A DNA stretch of 64,000 bases, taken from SCUD01 sp036824505 (GTDB taxonomy: Bacteria > Pseudomonadota > Gammaproteobacteria > Steroidobacterales > Steroidobacteraceae). The notes under the pieces are model-generated. The model searched no databases. It was not told the origin of the DNA and saw only the letters and a list, made by a program, of their open reading frames with translations. Below, piece by piece: positions 33,361 through 43,800 of this stretch (positions are counted from its first letter, which is position 1; each line of letters begins with the position of its first letter). The position numbers were made by a program, and so were the translations under genes. The stretch is from positions 1 through 64,000 of the forward strand of contig DAITAA010000007.1 in NCBI GenBank assembly GCA_036824505.1, written 5' to 3'.

Positions 33361-33375
33361 TGGCTTCTCCTCGCC

Positions 33376-34734
33376 TCAGATCCGTGTCTGGCGGCGCAGC
33401 GTCCGCGCCGGCACCGGCGTTTCCGACCAGTACTTCTCGATCTCCTCCAGCGTCCGGTTCCTGGTTTCCGGCACGTACTTCCAGGTAAATAGCGCCTGCG
33501 CCAGCGAAAACGCGGCCAGGATCGCGAAAGTCGGCGCCTGCCCCAGCCGATGCAATGCCGCGGGGAACAACAGGACCACCACGGCGTTCGCCACCCACTG
33601 TGTCAGCACCGGCACGATCATCGCCGTGCCGCGGATGCGGGTCGGCAGGATTTCCGGCACCAGCGTCCAGAATACCGGACCGATGCACGAGCAGAAGAAA
33701 ATCAGATATCCAAGGATCAGGATGAGAGCCAATGGACCCTTGAAATGTCCGAGCAACACGGCGATGGTCAGCGCGGAGAGCATCGCGGCCATCCCCAGCG
33801 ATCCGACGATGTACAAAGGGCGGCGGCCGTAGCGATCGATCGTCCAGAAGGCCACCAGTGTGAACGCGAAGTTGGTGAGGCCCACGACGAACGTCGAAAG
33901 CAGGGCCGCATCCATCTGCCATCCCGCCGACAGGAAGATGACGGGCGCATAGTCGATGACGGTATTGATGCCGGAGAAGTGAATCAGAATGGCGAGCCAG
34001 AAGCCGACGAACACCGCGCGGCGCACGCCCGGCTGGAAAACTTCCCTCCACGAGTGATGGGTGGTCGCCGGCGCCGAAGCGCTGGCCAGTGAAACCTCGT
34101 ACTGCGAGTCTCCGAGTTTCTCCATGACGGCGCGCGCCACGTCGGGGCGTCCTGCCATGAAGAGGAACCGCGGCGTCTCGGGGGCACGCAACAACAATCC
34201 GAAAAAAATCACGGACGGGATCACGCCCGTGCCGAACATCCAGCGCCAGTTGTCCGGACCGATGTCGTGCAGCAGATAGTTGATGCAATAGGACACCAGA
34301 ATGCCCGTGACGATGGACATCTGATAGAGCGCGCCCAACCTCCCGCGCACGGCCGCTGGTGCGACTTCCGCGATGTACATCGGCGAGACCAGCGACACTC
34401 CACCAACGGCGAGGCCACCGATGAATCGCGCGGCGAGAAAGCTCGGAAAATCCCAGGCAATGGCCGTCGCGACCGAGGTCAACGCGAACAGCATTGCAAT
34501 CCACAGCAGAACGTAACGGCGGCCGTAGCGATCGCTCAATCGACCGGCAATGGCGGCACCGATAGCGCAGCCGAACAGCAGCGAGCTGAACGCCACCCCC
34601 AACCCAAAATCACCGAGCTCGAAATGCCGGGCCAGAAACGGGCCCGCGCCGCTGATGATGGCCACGTCGAATCCAAACAGCAGGCCACCGGTTGCGGCTG
34701 TGCAGGCGAGAAACAGGACGTAGCGGAGGTTCAT
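33376..34734 (-). CDS. Sugar porter family MFS transporter
   Basis: 452 residues with 12 predicted membrane segments. Sugar-porter (TC 2.A.1.1) signatures are complete: GGLLFGFDVAIISGA in segment 1, GRLSDRYGRRYVLL, RFIGGLAVGGVSLVSPMYIAEVAPAAVRGRLGALYQ in the middle, PETPRFLF in the loop, and PETRNRTLEEIEKYW at the C terminus. It imports a monosaccharide, probably glucose, by proton symport. The operon gives it the hydrolases GH144, GH3, GH31 and GH16 as sources and the ROK kinase as sink. It overlaps the GH144-type gene by 4 bases. Confidence 0.93.
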   Translation of the reverse strand: MNLRYVLFLACTAATGGLLFGFDVAIISGAGPFLARHFELGDFGLGVAFSSLLFGCAIGAAIAGRLSDRYGRRYVLLWIAMLFALTSVATAIAWDFPSFLAARFIGGLAVGGVSLVSPMYIAEVAPAAVRGRLGALYQMSIVTGILVSYCINYLLHDIGPDNWRWMFGTGVIPSVIFFGLLLRAPETPRFLFMAGRPDVARAVMEKLGDSQYEVSLASASAPATTHHSWREVFQPGVRRAVFVGFWLAILIHFSGINTVIDYAPVIFLSAGWQMDAALLSTFVVGLTNFAFTLVAFWTIDRYGRRPLYIVGSLGMAAMLSALTIAVLLGHFKGPLALILILGYLIFFCSCIGPVFWTLVPEILPTRIRGTAMIVPVLTQWVANAVVVLLFPAALHRLGQAPTFAILAAFSLAQALFTWKYVPETRNRTLEEIEKYWSETPVPARTLRRQTRI

Positions 34735-36986
34735 GGCTGCTTACCGGTCTCTACGGCGAGCTTTTTCAGCATCTCACCGATCTCGGGATTCGACATGAAC
34801 GCGCGCCACAGCAGGCCGGAGCGATGGTTCTCGACCATGGCGACGATCGGTGCCTGGTTGAGGCCCATGTAGTGATAGGCGAGCCAGTCCTGGCTCGGGT
34901 TGTAGTTGTCGCGCGGGCCGTAGATGCCCCAGAGCTCGGCGCCGAGCTCGCGGTAAAAGTGCTTGAAGGCGGCCATCGACGCTTCGGGCGTGAACGGGAA
35001 CGACGCCAGCGCCCCGGTCAGCGTGATCGTGCCGTCGTCGTTCCACTGGTCGGGTGCGGGCGTCGTGTAGCCGTTCCAGCCGAAGCTCGCCGTCAATCCC
35101 CAAGCGTCCGGGCCGTAGCCCTTGAAGCCCTTGGGGTTCGCGATGCAATACGCGCGATTGATGGCGGCGATGCTGCGGCTATTGTCGAAGTAGGACGCAG
35201 TGTAACGGTCGCGCAACTGGCGCGGATCGAATCCCATGAAGATGTAGTGGATGAAGAACAGCGGACCGCCGGTGCTGACGCCGACGTCGAGCTTGATCCC
35301 GTAATAGCTGTTGCCGTTGGCATAGAGCCGGCCGTCCGGGCTGCCCGACCAGCCCTGCCGGTAATCCTGCGCGCGCTGCTCCTGGCTCGCCCAGCCGCTG
35401 TAGTACATGGATGCCGGCACCGGATGCGTGGGCGATGCGATCGCGAACAGATAGGTCGGGACCGTCTCGTTGAATCCGATCAGCGGGTGCTGGATCCGGT
35501 GACCCCACTGTGGCGACCAGTGCCAGTACAGATACGGACTGTCAGGCGACATCCGGAACCAGTCCCATTCCACGGCTTCCCAGAGCGCCGTGATGCGATC
35601 GCGCAGCGACTGCTCGCGCTTCTCCTTGCGGTCGAAATAGCCGCGCGCCGTGAGCAGGCCCTGGATCACGTACGATGTCTCGATGATGTCGCCGCCGTTG
35701 TCGTACATGCCGAAGAGCGGCATGGTCTCGCCGGTCTCGTCGTTGTAGTAATGCGACCAGGCGCCGTGGAAGCGCGGCGCGCGCTCGAGGAACGACAGGA
35801 GTTTTTCGAGCCGCCCGAGGCCCTGGTCGCGCGTGATGAACTGGCGGTGGACCGCCGCCACGAGGGCGCTGATGCCGAGCCCAGTCGCGCCCGTCGCGAC
35901 GATGCGGTCGTCTCCCGGAAGGTTCTCGTGGGCCATGCCGGTATTGGCGCCTGAAGCTTCCCAGTAATAGCGGAATGCCGCTTCCTGCAGCATGTCGAGC
36001 AGCTCCTCGTCGCTCAGCTCGCGCGTCGCCGCCGTGACGACGGCCGACGGCCCCGATTCGCGTCCCTCCCAGTCGGCAGCCGCGACGCGGTAGCTCGCCT
36101 TCGCGCCCGAACGGCCGATGAAGTCGGCGTAGCGATTGACGCCCGGCCGCTGCGTGCCGACCGGCAGAAACGGACCGCCGTCGATCGAGCGGGAAACAAC
36201 GTAATAGGCGGCGGCGTTTTCCGCGGGCGCCTGCCATTGCACGTCGATGTGGCGGTCGAAGCCCTTCGCCGATACGCCGTCCGGTACCGGCAGCGTCGCG
36301 GCGGCGGCCGCCGGCTCGTCGTCGATCCGGATGTCGTCGACGATCAGCACGCGCTTCTTTCCGTCCGCGCGCCGCTGGTGGAAGATGACGCTTTGCAGGC
36401 GCTCGGAGCGGAACTGGTATACCGAGGCTGAGCGGAGCTTCTCGAACGGAATGCGGACCGGAACCCATTTTCCCGCAGGCAGGTCGCCCGTGTAGGTCGC
36501 GAGCGGTTCCTCGACGGTGAAGCTGCCCGGCATCGTCGCCACCTGGAGGCCGCCGCGCGCATCGGACAGCACCACGTTGGGCAGGTCATCGGCCGCGATG
36601 GCTTCCGGCGAATAGACCCAGAAAAAAAGCGTCCCCCCGGCGAAATCCGGAAATCGGTTCGGGAAGCTGACGAATTGAATCTGTGCGTCCCAGCTGCCGC
36701 CGGGCGCCGACTGCCATTCGATGCGGATGGCGTTCGGCGGCGTGCGGAAATGCTTCGCTTCCACGGGCAGGCGCCAACCGACCGAGCGGAGCTCGCTCGG
36801 CGCGGTCTTTGCCGCGCTGCTCTGGAAGTACACCTCGCGCTGGAGGCTGTTGTCGAAGAACACGTGGCGGTAGTAATCCGATTGCGCCGCGGCAGGATCG
36901 ACGCAAAAGCTGGCCATGAGAAGGAGAATTCCCGACACTCGAATATTCATCCGCATGCTTTGGCTCCGTACCGCTAGCCGCTTCAT
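34731..36986 (-). CDS. Glycoamylase-domain glycoside hydrolase (GH144-like, endo-beta-1,2-glucanase type)
   Basis: 751 residues with a signal peptide (ILLLMASFCVDPAAAQ after a 12-residue lead). Residues 35-220 form a beta-sandwich, residues 230-320 an Fn3-like domain (VPDGVSAKGFDRHIDVQWQAP...). Residues 325-745 are the (alpha/alpha)6 glycoamylase domain (PF10091): LDMLQEAAFRYYWEASGANTGMAHE, ATGATGLGISALVAAV, FHGAWSHYYN, FGMYDNGGDIIETSYVIQGLLTAR, YWHWSPQWG and PKGFKGYGPDAWGLTASFG. Characterised proteins of this architecture include GH144 endo-beta-1,2-glucanases (established for Chitinophaga). It would act in the periplasm. The start overlaps the stop of the sulfotransferase gene by 4 bases. 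Confidence 0.85.
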   Translation of the reverse strand: MKRLAVRSQSMRMNIRVSGILLLMASFCVDPAAAQSDYYRHVFFDNSLQREVYFQSSAAKTAPSELRSVGWRLPVEAKHFRTPPNAIRIEWQSAPGGSWDAQIQFVSFPNRFPDFAGGTLFFWVYSPEAIAADDLPNVVLSDARGGLQVATMPGSFTVEEPLATYTGDLPAGKWVPVRIPFEKLRSASVYQFRSERLQSVIFHQRRADGKKRVLIVDDIRIDDEPAAAAATLPVPDGVSAKGFDRHIDVQWQAPAENAAAYYVVSRSIDGGPFLPVGTQRPGVNRYADFIGRSGAKASYRVAAADWEGRESGPSAVVTAATRELSDEELLDMLQEAAFRYYWEASGANTGMAHENLPGDDRIVATGATGLGISALVAAVHRQFITRDQGLGRLEKLLSFLERAPRFHGAWSHYYNDETGETMPLFGMYDNGGDIIETSYVIQGLLTARGYFDRKEKREQSLRDRITALWEAVEWDWFRMSPDSPYLYWHWSPQWGHRIQHPLIGFNETVPTYLFAIASPTHPVPASMYYSGWASQEQRAQDYRQGWSGSPDGRLYANGNSYYGIKLDVGVSTGGPLFFIHYIFMGFDPRQLRDRYTASYFDNSRSIAAINRAYCIANPKGFKGYGPDAWGLTASFGWNGYTTPAPDQWNDDGTITLTGALASFPFTPEASMAAFKHFYRELGAELWGIYGPRDNYNPSQDWLAYHYMGLNQAPIVAMVENHRSGLLWRAFMSNPEIGEMLKKLAVETGKQP

Positions 36987-38584
36987 GGCCGGTATCCGCC
37001 GGCCGTGAGGGCGGGTCCGAGCGTTGCGACGTGTGGCGCGAGCTCCCTCGCGAAATGCCGCCAGCGCCCGACCGAGCGGTCATTGACCTTCTCCGCGACG
37101 CGCGCGTAGCTCGGTGTCGGCGCATAGCGCCGGTTCTCATGAAAGTGCAGGCACGCATCCTCGAAGGGCAGGCCGACGTGCGCAAGCAGGCGGCGCGTCT
37201 CCGCTTCCGGGTCCGCCACGAACAGCTCGTATTGCAGCACGTACGCCGTGCGCCCGAATTCGCGCTGGTAGCCCGCGATCAACGTGTCGGTTGCCGCCAG
37301 ATGATGCACGATGTCCTCGATCCGGAACGCGCAATGGAATCCATGCGAAAGGTTGTTCGATAGCATCGAGACGGCGACATCGCGTGGGTCGCGCTTCACC
37401 AGGACGAGCTTCGCTTCCGGGAAGGCCATGAGCAGGAGCGGCAGGTTGATCTCGTTAAACGGCGTCTTGTCGGTGAACAAGCGCGCGCCCGGGCCGGTGA
37501 GGCCCGCAGTCTCCGCGCGCGCGAAGTAGTGGTCGCGTAGAACCGCGGCAAGATGCCGCTCGTCCGCCGCTGCGGTCGAGTCGAGGCAGCCGGGGAAGTC
37601 CCCCCCGTGCGGGCACAGGCGCTGCGCCACGGCGCGCAGCTCGCTGAGCCATGCGTGTTCGCCTCCCGCGCGCACGGCACTGTGTGCTGAGAGCACCTGC
37701 TCAATCAGAGTCGTGCCGGAGCGCGGCGCCCCCAGGATAAAGACCGGCTGCGGCACGTCGCCGCGCGTGGTCGCGCGCGGCATCCGCGCCATCGTCGTGG
37801 CGCTGAAGTATTCGCGCAACGCGCGGTAGAGAGCCGCGACGCCCGCGGCGTCGTAGGCAAGGCCGCCCAGCTCGGCCGCGAGCTTGCGCTTGCCTTCGAC
37901 GTAGTCGGCCCAGGCCTCGACATGACGGCCGACGCGCTCGTAGAGTCGCCCCCGCTCGAGTTGCCCTTCACCGTTGATGTTGCGGGCCGCCTCGATGATC
38001 GCGAGTGCCTCGGCGTCGCGCCCGGTCCGGGCGAGGTATTGCACGCGCAGCAGGTTGATTGCCTCGGCGGAGGACGCCGCCTGCGCGGCGTCGAGGAGCC
38101 GCTCCGCGCCAGCGAAGTCACCCTGCACCTCCCGGAGCTTCGACCAGTGCGCGAGGATCCGGAAGGTCCGCGGCGCGAGCCGGTCCGCCTCCGTAAAGGC
38201 CGCCTCCGATTCGGCGGTGCGTCCCTGCTGCATCAAGTTGAGTGCGAGGTTCGCAAGCGGCCCCGCGTTCGTCCCACCGGTCTCGAGCGCACGCCTGAAG
38301 TGCCATTCGCCCGCCGGAAGGTCGTTTTCCACGGACAGCAGGGTACCCAACTGGTCGTGCGCAGCCGCATTGTCGGGATTCGCGACGATGGCGCGGCGCG
38401 CGACGACGAGCGCATCCGCGCGCCCGCCGTGATTCGCCAGCAGGGAGATGAGATTGACGAAGGCCCAGTCAGCGCGGCGATCGATTTCAATGATGCCGGT
38501 CAGTACCTTTGCGGCACCCGCCACGTCCCCGCGCGCAATCGCCTCGCGCACCGCCGCAGGTGTCGGTTCAATTAACTTGGACAT
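36983..38584 (-). CDS. TPR-repeat sulfotransferase
   Basis: 533 residues from the ATG at 38584, which overlaps the GH3 gene by 17 bases; the frame runs up to 38815 but that part is GH3 in another frame. Residues 1-250 are TPR-like helices (DNAAAHDQLGTLLSVENDLPAGEWHFRRALE and following). Residues 275-520 are a Sulfotransfer_3 domain: PAPS 5'-phosphate loop FILGAPRSGTTLIEQVL, TDKTPFNEINLPLL, and KLVLVKRDPRDVAVSMLSNN for the 3'-phosphate. Proteins of this architecture are common beside TonB receptors in gammaproteobacteria; the acceptor is unknown. No signal peptide is present. Confidence 0.88.
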   Translation of the reverse strand: MSKLIEPTPAAVREAIARGDVAGAAKVLTGIIEIDRRADWAFVNLISLLANHGGRADALVVARRAIVANPDNAAAHDQLGTLLSVENDLPAGEWHFRRALETGGTNAGPLANLALNLMQQGRTAESEAAFTEADRLAPRTFRILAHWSKLREVQGDFAGAERLLDAAQAASSAEAINLLRVQYLARTGRDAEALAIIEAARNINGEGQLERGRLYERVGRHVEAWADYVEGKRKLAAELGGLAYDAAGVAALYRALREYFSATTMARMPRATTRGDVPQPVFILGAPRSGTTLIEQVLSAHSAVRAGGEHAWLSELRAVAQRLCPHGGDFPGCLDSTAAADERHLAAVLRDHYFARAETAGLTGPGARLFTDKTPFNEINLPLLLMAFPEAKLVLVKRDPRDVAVSMLSNNLSHGFHCAFRIEDIVHHLAATDTLIAGYQREFGRTAYVLQYELFVADPEAETRRLLAHVGLPFEDACLHFHENRRYAPTPSYARVAEKVNDRSVGRWRHFARELAPHVATLGPALTAGGYRP

Positions 38585-40811
38585 CGCGAATGTCGACCTC
38601 CTGCACCAGGGGCAGTATCCGCGACGATGCGCCGACGTGCATACGATAGCGCCCGGCAGGGTGGCGCCACTCGCTTGCGCTCGTGTCCCAGACTCGAAGA
38701 GCGTAGGGATCCGCTGCGATCCGAACGCGACGCCGCTCGCCGGGCGCCAGCTCCACGCGAACCCAGCCCGCCAGCCGCTTCGCGGGTTCGCCGGCCGCCG
38801 GCGGAAACTCAACATACAACTGCGCGACTTCCACGCCCGCGCGCTTTCCGGTGTTGGTCAGGTCGAAAGTCACCGAGAGATCCGGATCCACCGCGAGGTT
38901 CGCATACGCGAAGGTCGTGTAGGAGAGCCCGAAGCCGAACTCGTATGCCGGGACCTTGTTTCGCGAGACGTACCATCGGTAGCCGACCGCCAGCCCTTCG
39001 TCCAGCGCGACGACCGGGGATCGCGCCGGAACAGAATCAGGCTTCATGGGGTCGGCCTGCGGCTCGGGCGGGTAGGGGCGCGGCAGGTCCGCCTCGGCGC
39101 GCGGAAAGCTGATCGGCAGCCGGCCGGAGGGATCGACGCGGCCGAACAGGATGGCGGCGATCGCCTCCGCGCCGCGATTGCCCGGATACCAGGCTTCGAG
39201 GATGGCGCCAGCCTGCGCCGCCCAGGGCGTCAGCACCGCACCGCCGGTCTGCAGGACGACGACGGTCCGGGGATTGGCGGCCGCTACTTTCCGGATCAGC
39301 TCGTCCTGACCGGCCGGCAGCGACAGGTTGGAAAGGTCCTTGCCTTCCGTGCGTGCCTGCCAGGCGAAGACGATTGCCACGTCGGCGGATGCCGCGAGGC
39401 GCGCTGCCGCCTCGACATCTTCACCGGATGCGAACGTCACATCCGCCGAGGGCGACTCGGCTTCGATCGCCGTCACCGGCGACGAGTGATGCCAGACGGT
39501 GCTGGCGAACTGGACCAGCTCGGCCGCGGTGCCGGGCGGCGTATCGTCGATCGTGACGCCGCCGATCGACTCGACGCAGGACGAGCCGCCGCCGGCCAGC
39601 ACGCCCACATCGGCGCGACGGCCGATCACTGCGATCTTTCCGGCGGAATCCGCCCGCAGCGGCAGCAGACCGTCGCGGTTCTGGAGGAGGACGATGCCGC
39701 TTTCGGCCACTCGCCGCGCGACGGCGAGTCCGGCTGTCGTATCGACGGGCCTCACGGCCTCCTGCCGGTCCAGTGCACCGACCGAGGCGAGGCCGCGCAG
39801 GATGCGGCGGGCCATGTCGTTGACGCGCGATTCGGAGACCTCTCCTTTCTCCACTGCTGTCTTCAGCGCGCCCGCGAAGTAGCGCTCCTGGTAGAACTCC
39901 TGGTCGAGTCCGGCTTGCGCCGACTGCACGGTGCTGTGGGTTGCGCCCCAGTCGGACATGACCCAGCCCTTGAAGCCCCATTCGGTTTTCAGGATGCCGT
40001 CGAGGAGCCGGGCGTTCTCGCAGGCGTAGACGCCGTTCACCTTGTTGTAGGCGCACATGACGCTGCCGGCGCCCGATTCCTTCACGGCGATCTCGAACGG
40101 CAAGAGGTCGATCTCGCGCAGCGCCCGCTCGTCGACGACCATGTCGACGGTATGGCGGTTCGTCTCCTGCGTGTTGGCGACGAGGTGCTTGACGGTGGAT
40201 ACGACGCCCTGCGACTGGATGCCGCGCAGCTGCGCCGTCACCAGGCGCCCTGCCAGGACCGGGTCTTCGCCCAGGTACTCGAAGTTGCGGCCGTTCCAGG
40301 CGTCGCGCTCGACGTTGGCGCCGCCGGCGAGCAGCACGTTGAACCCGCGGTCGCGGGCCTCGCGGCCCATGATTCGCCCGCTTTCGAACGCGAGCTCCGG
40401 GTCGAAGCTCGCGGCCAGTGCCTGCGCGGAAGGGAAGGCCGTCGCGCGGCCGTCCGCACCGCCGGAGATGTTCCTCACGCCGAGGGGTCCGTCGTTCAGC
40501 TGCAGCGCGGGGATGCCGAGGCGCGGCAGCGGCGCGATGAAGCCGGCTCCGCCTCCCGCTCCGGCCGGCGTCGGCTGCCCCGCGTAGGCAAACCCGAGCG
40601 GTCCGTGGAGCAGGTGAATCTTCTCGTCCAGCGTCATCTGCCGGACGAGCGCCAGGGCGCGCTGGTCCGGGTCCGGGCTCTCGTCACGCGGGACCTCACT
40701 TGCCTGCACGGTCAGGACCATCGCAGCGGAAACAGCCAGGCCGCCTGCGACGCAGAGGAGGTACGGGGCCGCACCGGCCCAGCGCCTGGGCGCATGGCCG
40801 GCGGGACCCAT
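38568..40811 (-). CDS. GH3 beta-glucosidase, copy 1
   Basis: 747 residues with a leader or anchor (LLCVAGGLAVSAAMVLTVQA, residues 18-37). The GH3 N-domain has LTLDEKI-like QMTLDEKIHLLHG, LNDGPLGVRN, GGANVERDAWNGRNFEYLGEDP, VSTVKHLVANTQETNR, and nucleophile Asp in GWVMSDWGATHSTV. The C-domain has GIVLLQNRDGLLPL and VVLQTGGAVLTPWA, and an Fn3-like tail (AGVEVAQLYVEFPP). It releases glucose from beta-glucan oligosaccharides. Together with the GH144-type enzyme it could process sophoro-oligosaccharides. It lies 37 bases downstream of the TonB receptor. Confidence 0.92.
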   Translation of the reverse strand: MGPAGHAPRRWAGAAPYLLCVAGGLAVSAAMVLTVQASEVPRDESPDPDQRALALVRQMTLDEKIHLLHGPLGFAYAGQPTPAGAGGGAGFIAPLPRLGIPALQLNDGPLGVRNISGGADGRATAFPSAQALAASFDPELAFESGRIMGREARDRGFNVLLAGGANVERDAWNGRNFEYLGEDPVLAGRLVTAQLRGIQSQGVVSTVKHLVANTQETNRHTVDMVVDERALREIDLLPFEIAVKESGAGSVMCAYNKVNGVYACENARLLDGILKTEWGFKGWVMSDWGATHSTVQSAQAGLDQEFYQERYFAGALKTAVEKGEVSESRVNDMARRILRGLASVGALDRQEAVRPVDTTAGLAVARRVAESGIVLLQNRDGLLPLRADSAGKIAVIGRRADVGVLAGGGSSCVESIGGVTIDDTPPGTAAELVQFASTVWHHSSPVTAIEAESPSADVTFASGEDVEAAARLAASADVAIVFAWQARTEGKDLSNLSLPAGQDELIRKVAAANPRTVVVLQTGGAVLTPWAAQAGAILEAWYPGNRGAEAIAAILFGRVDPSGRLPISFPRAEADLPRPYPPEPQADPMKPDSVPARSPVVALDEGLAVGYRWYVSRNKVPAYEFGFGLSYTTFAYANLAVDPDLSVTFDLTNTGKRAGVEVAQLYVEFPPAAGEPAKRLAGWVRVELAPGERRRVRIAADPYALRVWDTSASEWRHPAGRYRMHVGASSRILPLVQEVDIRDVQVN

Positions 40812-40848
40812 CGCTCAGCTGCGGAACTTCATGTCGGCGCGTACCCCG

Positions 40849-43800
40849 CTACCACTTGAAGTTCAGGCTCAGCTTGAAGGTGCGCGGCACGCCCGAGATG
40901 TCCCCGTCCTTGAAGTAGTCCGGCGGCCCTGGGAACGTGTTGATGAACTGGACGTAGTTCTTGTGATTCGTGACATTGAGCGCGTCGAGGCGGACCTGGA
41001 TCGCCGACCCGTTGCCGAACTCGAATGACTTCGTCAGCTGCAGGTCGAGCGCCATGTAGCCGATGTCGTCCTTCGGAAACTGCGAGAGCTTGAAGTAGTT
41101 GTAGTTGAGGCCGTTCGGCGGATCGGTTCGTCCGGGCGAGGTGCCGATGCCGTTGAACCCGGTGTTCGCTTTTGGCGATTCGATGACGAACTTGGCTCCC
41201 CCCAGCATTCCCCAGGGCAAGTCCATGGTGCCGATCGCGACCAGGCGGTTCTTCGCAACCTGGTCCGAGAGCACGTACAGCGAGTAGTACGGAGAGGCGT
41301 ATTGGAACTGGTAGTCGCCGGGAAAGTCGCGAACCTTGGCCCACGTGTACGTGTACGCAATGCTTGCGGACCAGGGCGATTCACTGCTGTAGGGTTTGTC
41401 GGCGGAGATCAGGAGCTGCGTGCTCCGGGTCGCCTCGGCGTTGTCGAAGAGGTAAAGCCCGCCGCCGCCGGCGTTCGGGACTGGTGCTTGAAAGGCGGCG
41501 TAATCAAACGTGTCATACCAGTACCAGGTTCCGTCACCAAAGCGGTTACCGTTGCTTGCGATCACGCCTTTGTAGCTCTTGATGTATGCCAATGCGACGC
41601 TCGTGTTCCAGTCAGCCACCCGGTTGCGCATGCCGAGCGTGAACTGGTCGGAATAGGGAGTCTCGAGATTGTTGTTGATGAAGTGCATCTCGCCGAAGTT
41701 GCCCGGGGCGATTGACGCCAGCCCTTCCGGCGTCAGGTAGGCGTCGTTCCACTCGATGCACTGGGGGCTGGCGTCCACCGGGCCTTCGCAGCCCGGATTG
41801 TTCGCGTTCCAGAACTGGGTCGTCGGTGTGTACAGCGTCGCCTTGTTGCTCTCGAGCTGCAGGATGCTGAACGTATTGCGGTCGTAGCTGCGGGCGGCGC
41901 CGCCGAAGATCACGTGCGCCTGGTCGGCGAAGAGGTCGTAGGAAAAGCCGAACCGCGGCGCGATCTGGTCCGTGGGATTGCTGCGATTGTGGCCGTTGCT
42001 GATGTAGTCGTTGATGTCGATGCCGCCATTAGCCAGCGATTCGGCGTACGTCTGGCCGGGTACGTGGCAACTGGGGGTGTTGACGGGGCAGGCGTTGGTA
42101 TCGAGGGCGAAGATCGCGTCCACGAAGCGCTGCGGCGTGACGTAATCCGTGTACGTCGGCGTCTCTTCGTAGTCGTAACGCACGCCGATGTTCAGCACCA
42201 GCTTGTCGTTGACCACCCAGTCGTCCTGGAGGTAGATGCCGTATTGCTTGTTCTTCGAGATCGCGGTCGCGTTGATGGTGGGGTCAGCCTGTGCGCCGAA
42301 GAGCACCTCGAAGGGATCCGCCTCGACGCCATTGTCGGGGATGGCGGGATCGACAAAGAACGTATAGAGCGCTTCGGTCGAGGCATCGCTCATCTGCAGC
42401 TCGACGTCCTTGAACTTGACGCCCGTCTTGATCGTGTGCTCGCCATGCCAGCTGAAGTCGGTGAACGTGATGTCGTCCTGGAGGGAGTAGCCGCTCTGTG
42501 CCGCGAAGAAGTAACCCAGGGGGTCGACGCCGTCGACCTGCAGGATGATGTCGAAACCCGTGCCCCGGGTCCCCAGGGCCCGGTACCTCTTGCCCGGCTC
42601 GCTGCCCGCCTTCGACGGTGAGTCCTCCGTGTCCTCGTAGGTGACGGTCGCTTCGTTGAAATAGCGCTCGCCGGAGTGCTCCCAGCGCAGCGCCAGTCGC
42701 TTGTCGTCGTTGACGTAGGTCGTCGCCGCGGACTCGGCAACCACGCCGGCGGCGCCGGTCTGCTGCCGCTCCTCGCGGGACTTGGCCGACAGCTCGAGGC
42801 GATCGGAGTAGCCGAGTTCCCAGTCCAGCTTGACGAAGATCAGATCCTCGTCGAACGGATTCGCCACCGGGCCGTAGTTCTCCCGAAGCTCCGGCGTCAG
42901 CGCGCCAACCCAGTCGAGCGCGACGTTGTTGTCGTCGACCAGATTCTGCGGCGCCTGCACGGTGTTGGGTGTCGTGAAATCCTTGCGCTCGTATGTGACG
43001 AAAAAGTGCATCTTGTCCTTGATGATCGGACCGCCGAGCGAAAAGCCGTACTCCTGGCTGTCGCCGCCCTCCTTGCCAGTACCGGCGAACTCCTCGGCCG
43101 GGGTCTTCTCCCGCAGGCTTGCGTCCGTATACGTCATGAACGCGGAGGCCTCGAATTCGTTCGTTCCCGACTTGGTGACGGCCGTGATCGCAGCGCCGGA
43201 GACCTGGTCGTACTCGGCCTTGTAGTTCGACGTGATGACTTTATATTCGGCGATCGCGAGCTGCGGGAAAGGGTTGCCGGAGGAGCCCACCGTACTCTGG
43301 TTCGCACCAGACCTCGGGTTGGAATCGACGCCGGCTTGCCCGCTCGCTCCGCTCGGACGCACGTAGTTCTTCTGCCCGACGCCGTCGATGTAGACGTTGG
43401 TGGTACCCGTATTGAGGGCGCCGCTGCGGATCTGGTTTCTGCCCTTGGCGTCTACCGAAAACTGCATGCCGGGCACTGCGTCGGCGAACTCGAGGAAGTT
43501 GCGCGTGATCTGGGGCGAAACCTCGATCTGGCGCAGCGAGATGCCGCTGCCGACTTCCGAAGTCCTGACCTCGCGCAGTCTTGCGCCGCTGACTCTCACT
43601 TCGCCGAGTGCGGTGGCCTGCGCCGCATCGAAATCCAGTGTGGCGGTGGAGGCGACGCCGAGGCTGACAACGTACTCGCTGCCTCCGCCCGTGACCCGGT
43701 AGGTGCCGGGCGGCAGGCCGACGAGCACGTAGTTGCCGTCGCTGCCCGACTGGACGCTGCGAGTCAGTCCGGTCTCGGTGTTGGTTGCCTTGACTTCAGT

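Noticed and set aside
38448..40859. 803-codon plus-strand open frame opposite GH3
   Set aside because: Antisense to a complete GH3 gene with all motifs; low-complexity composition and no recognisable fold.
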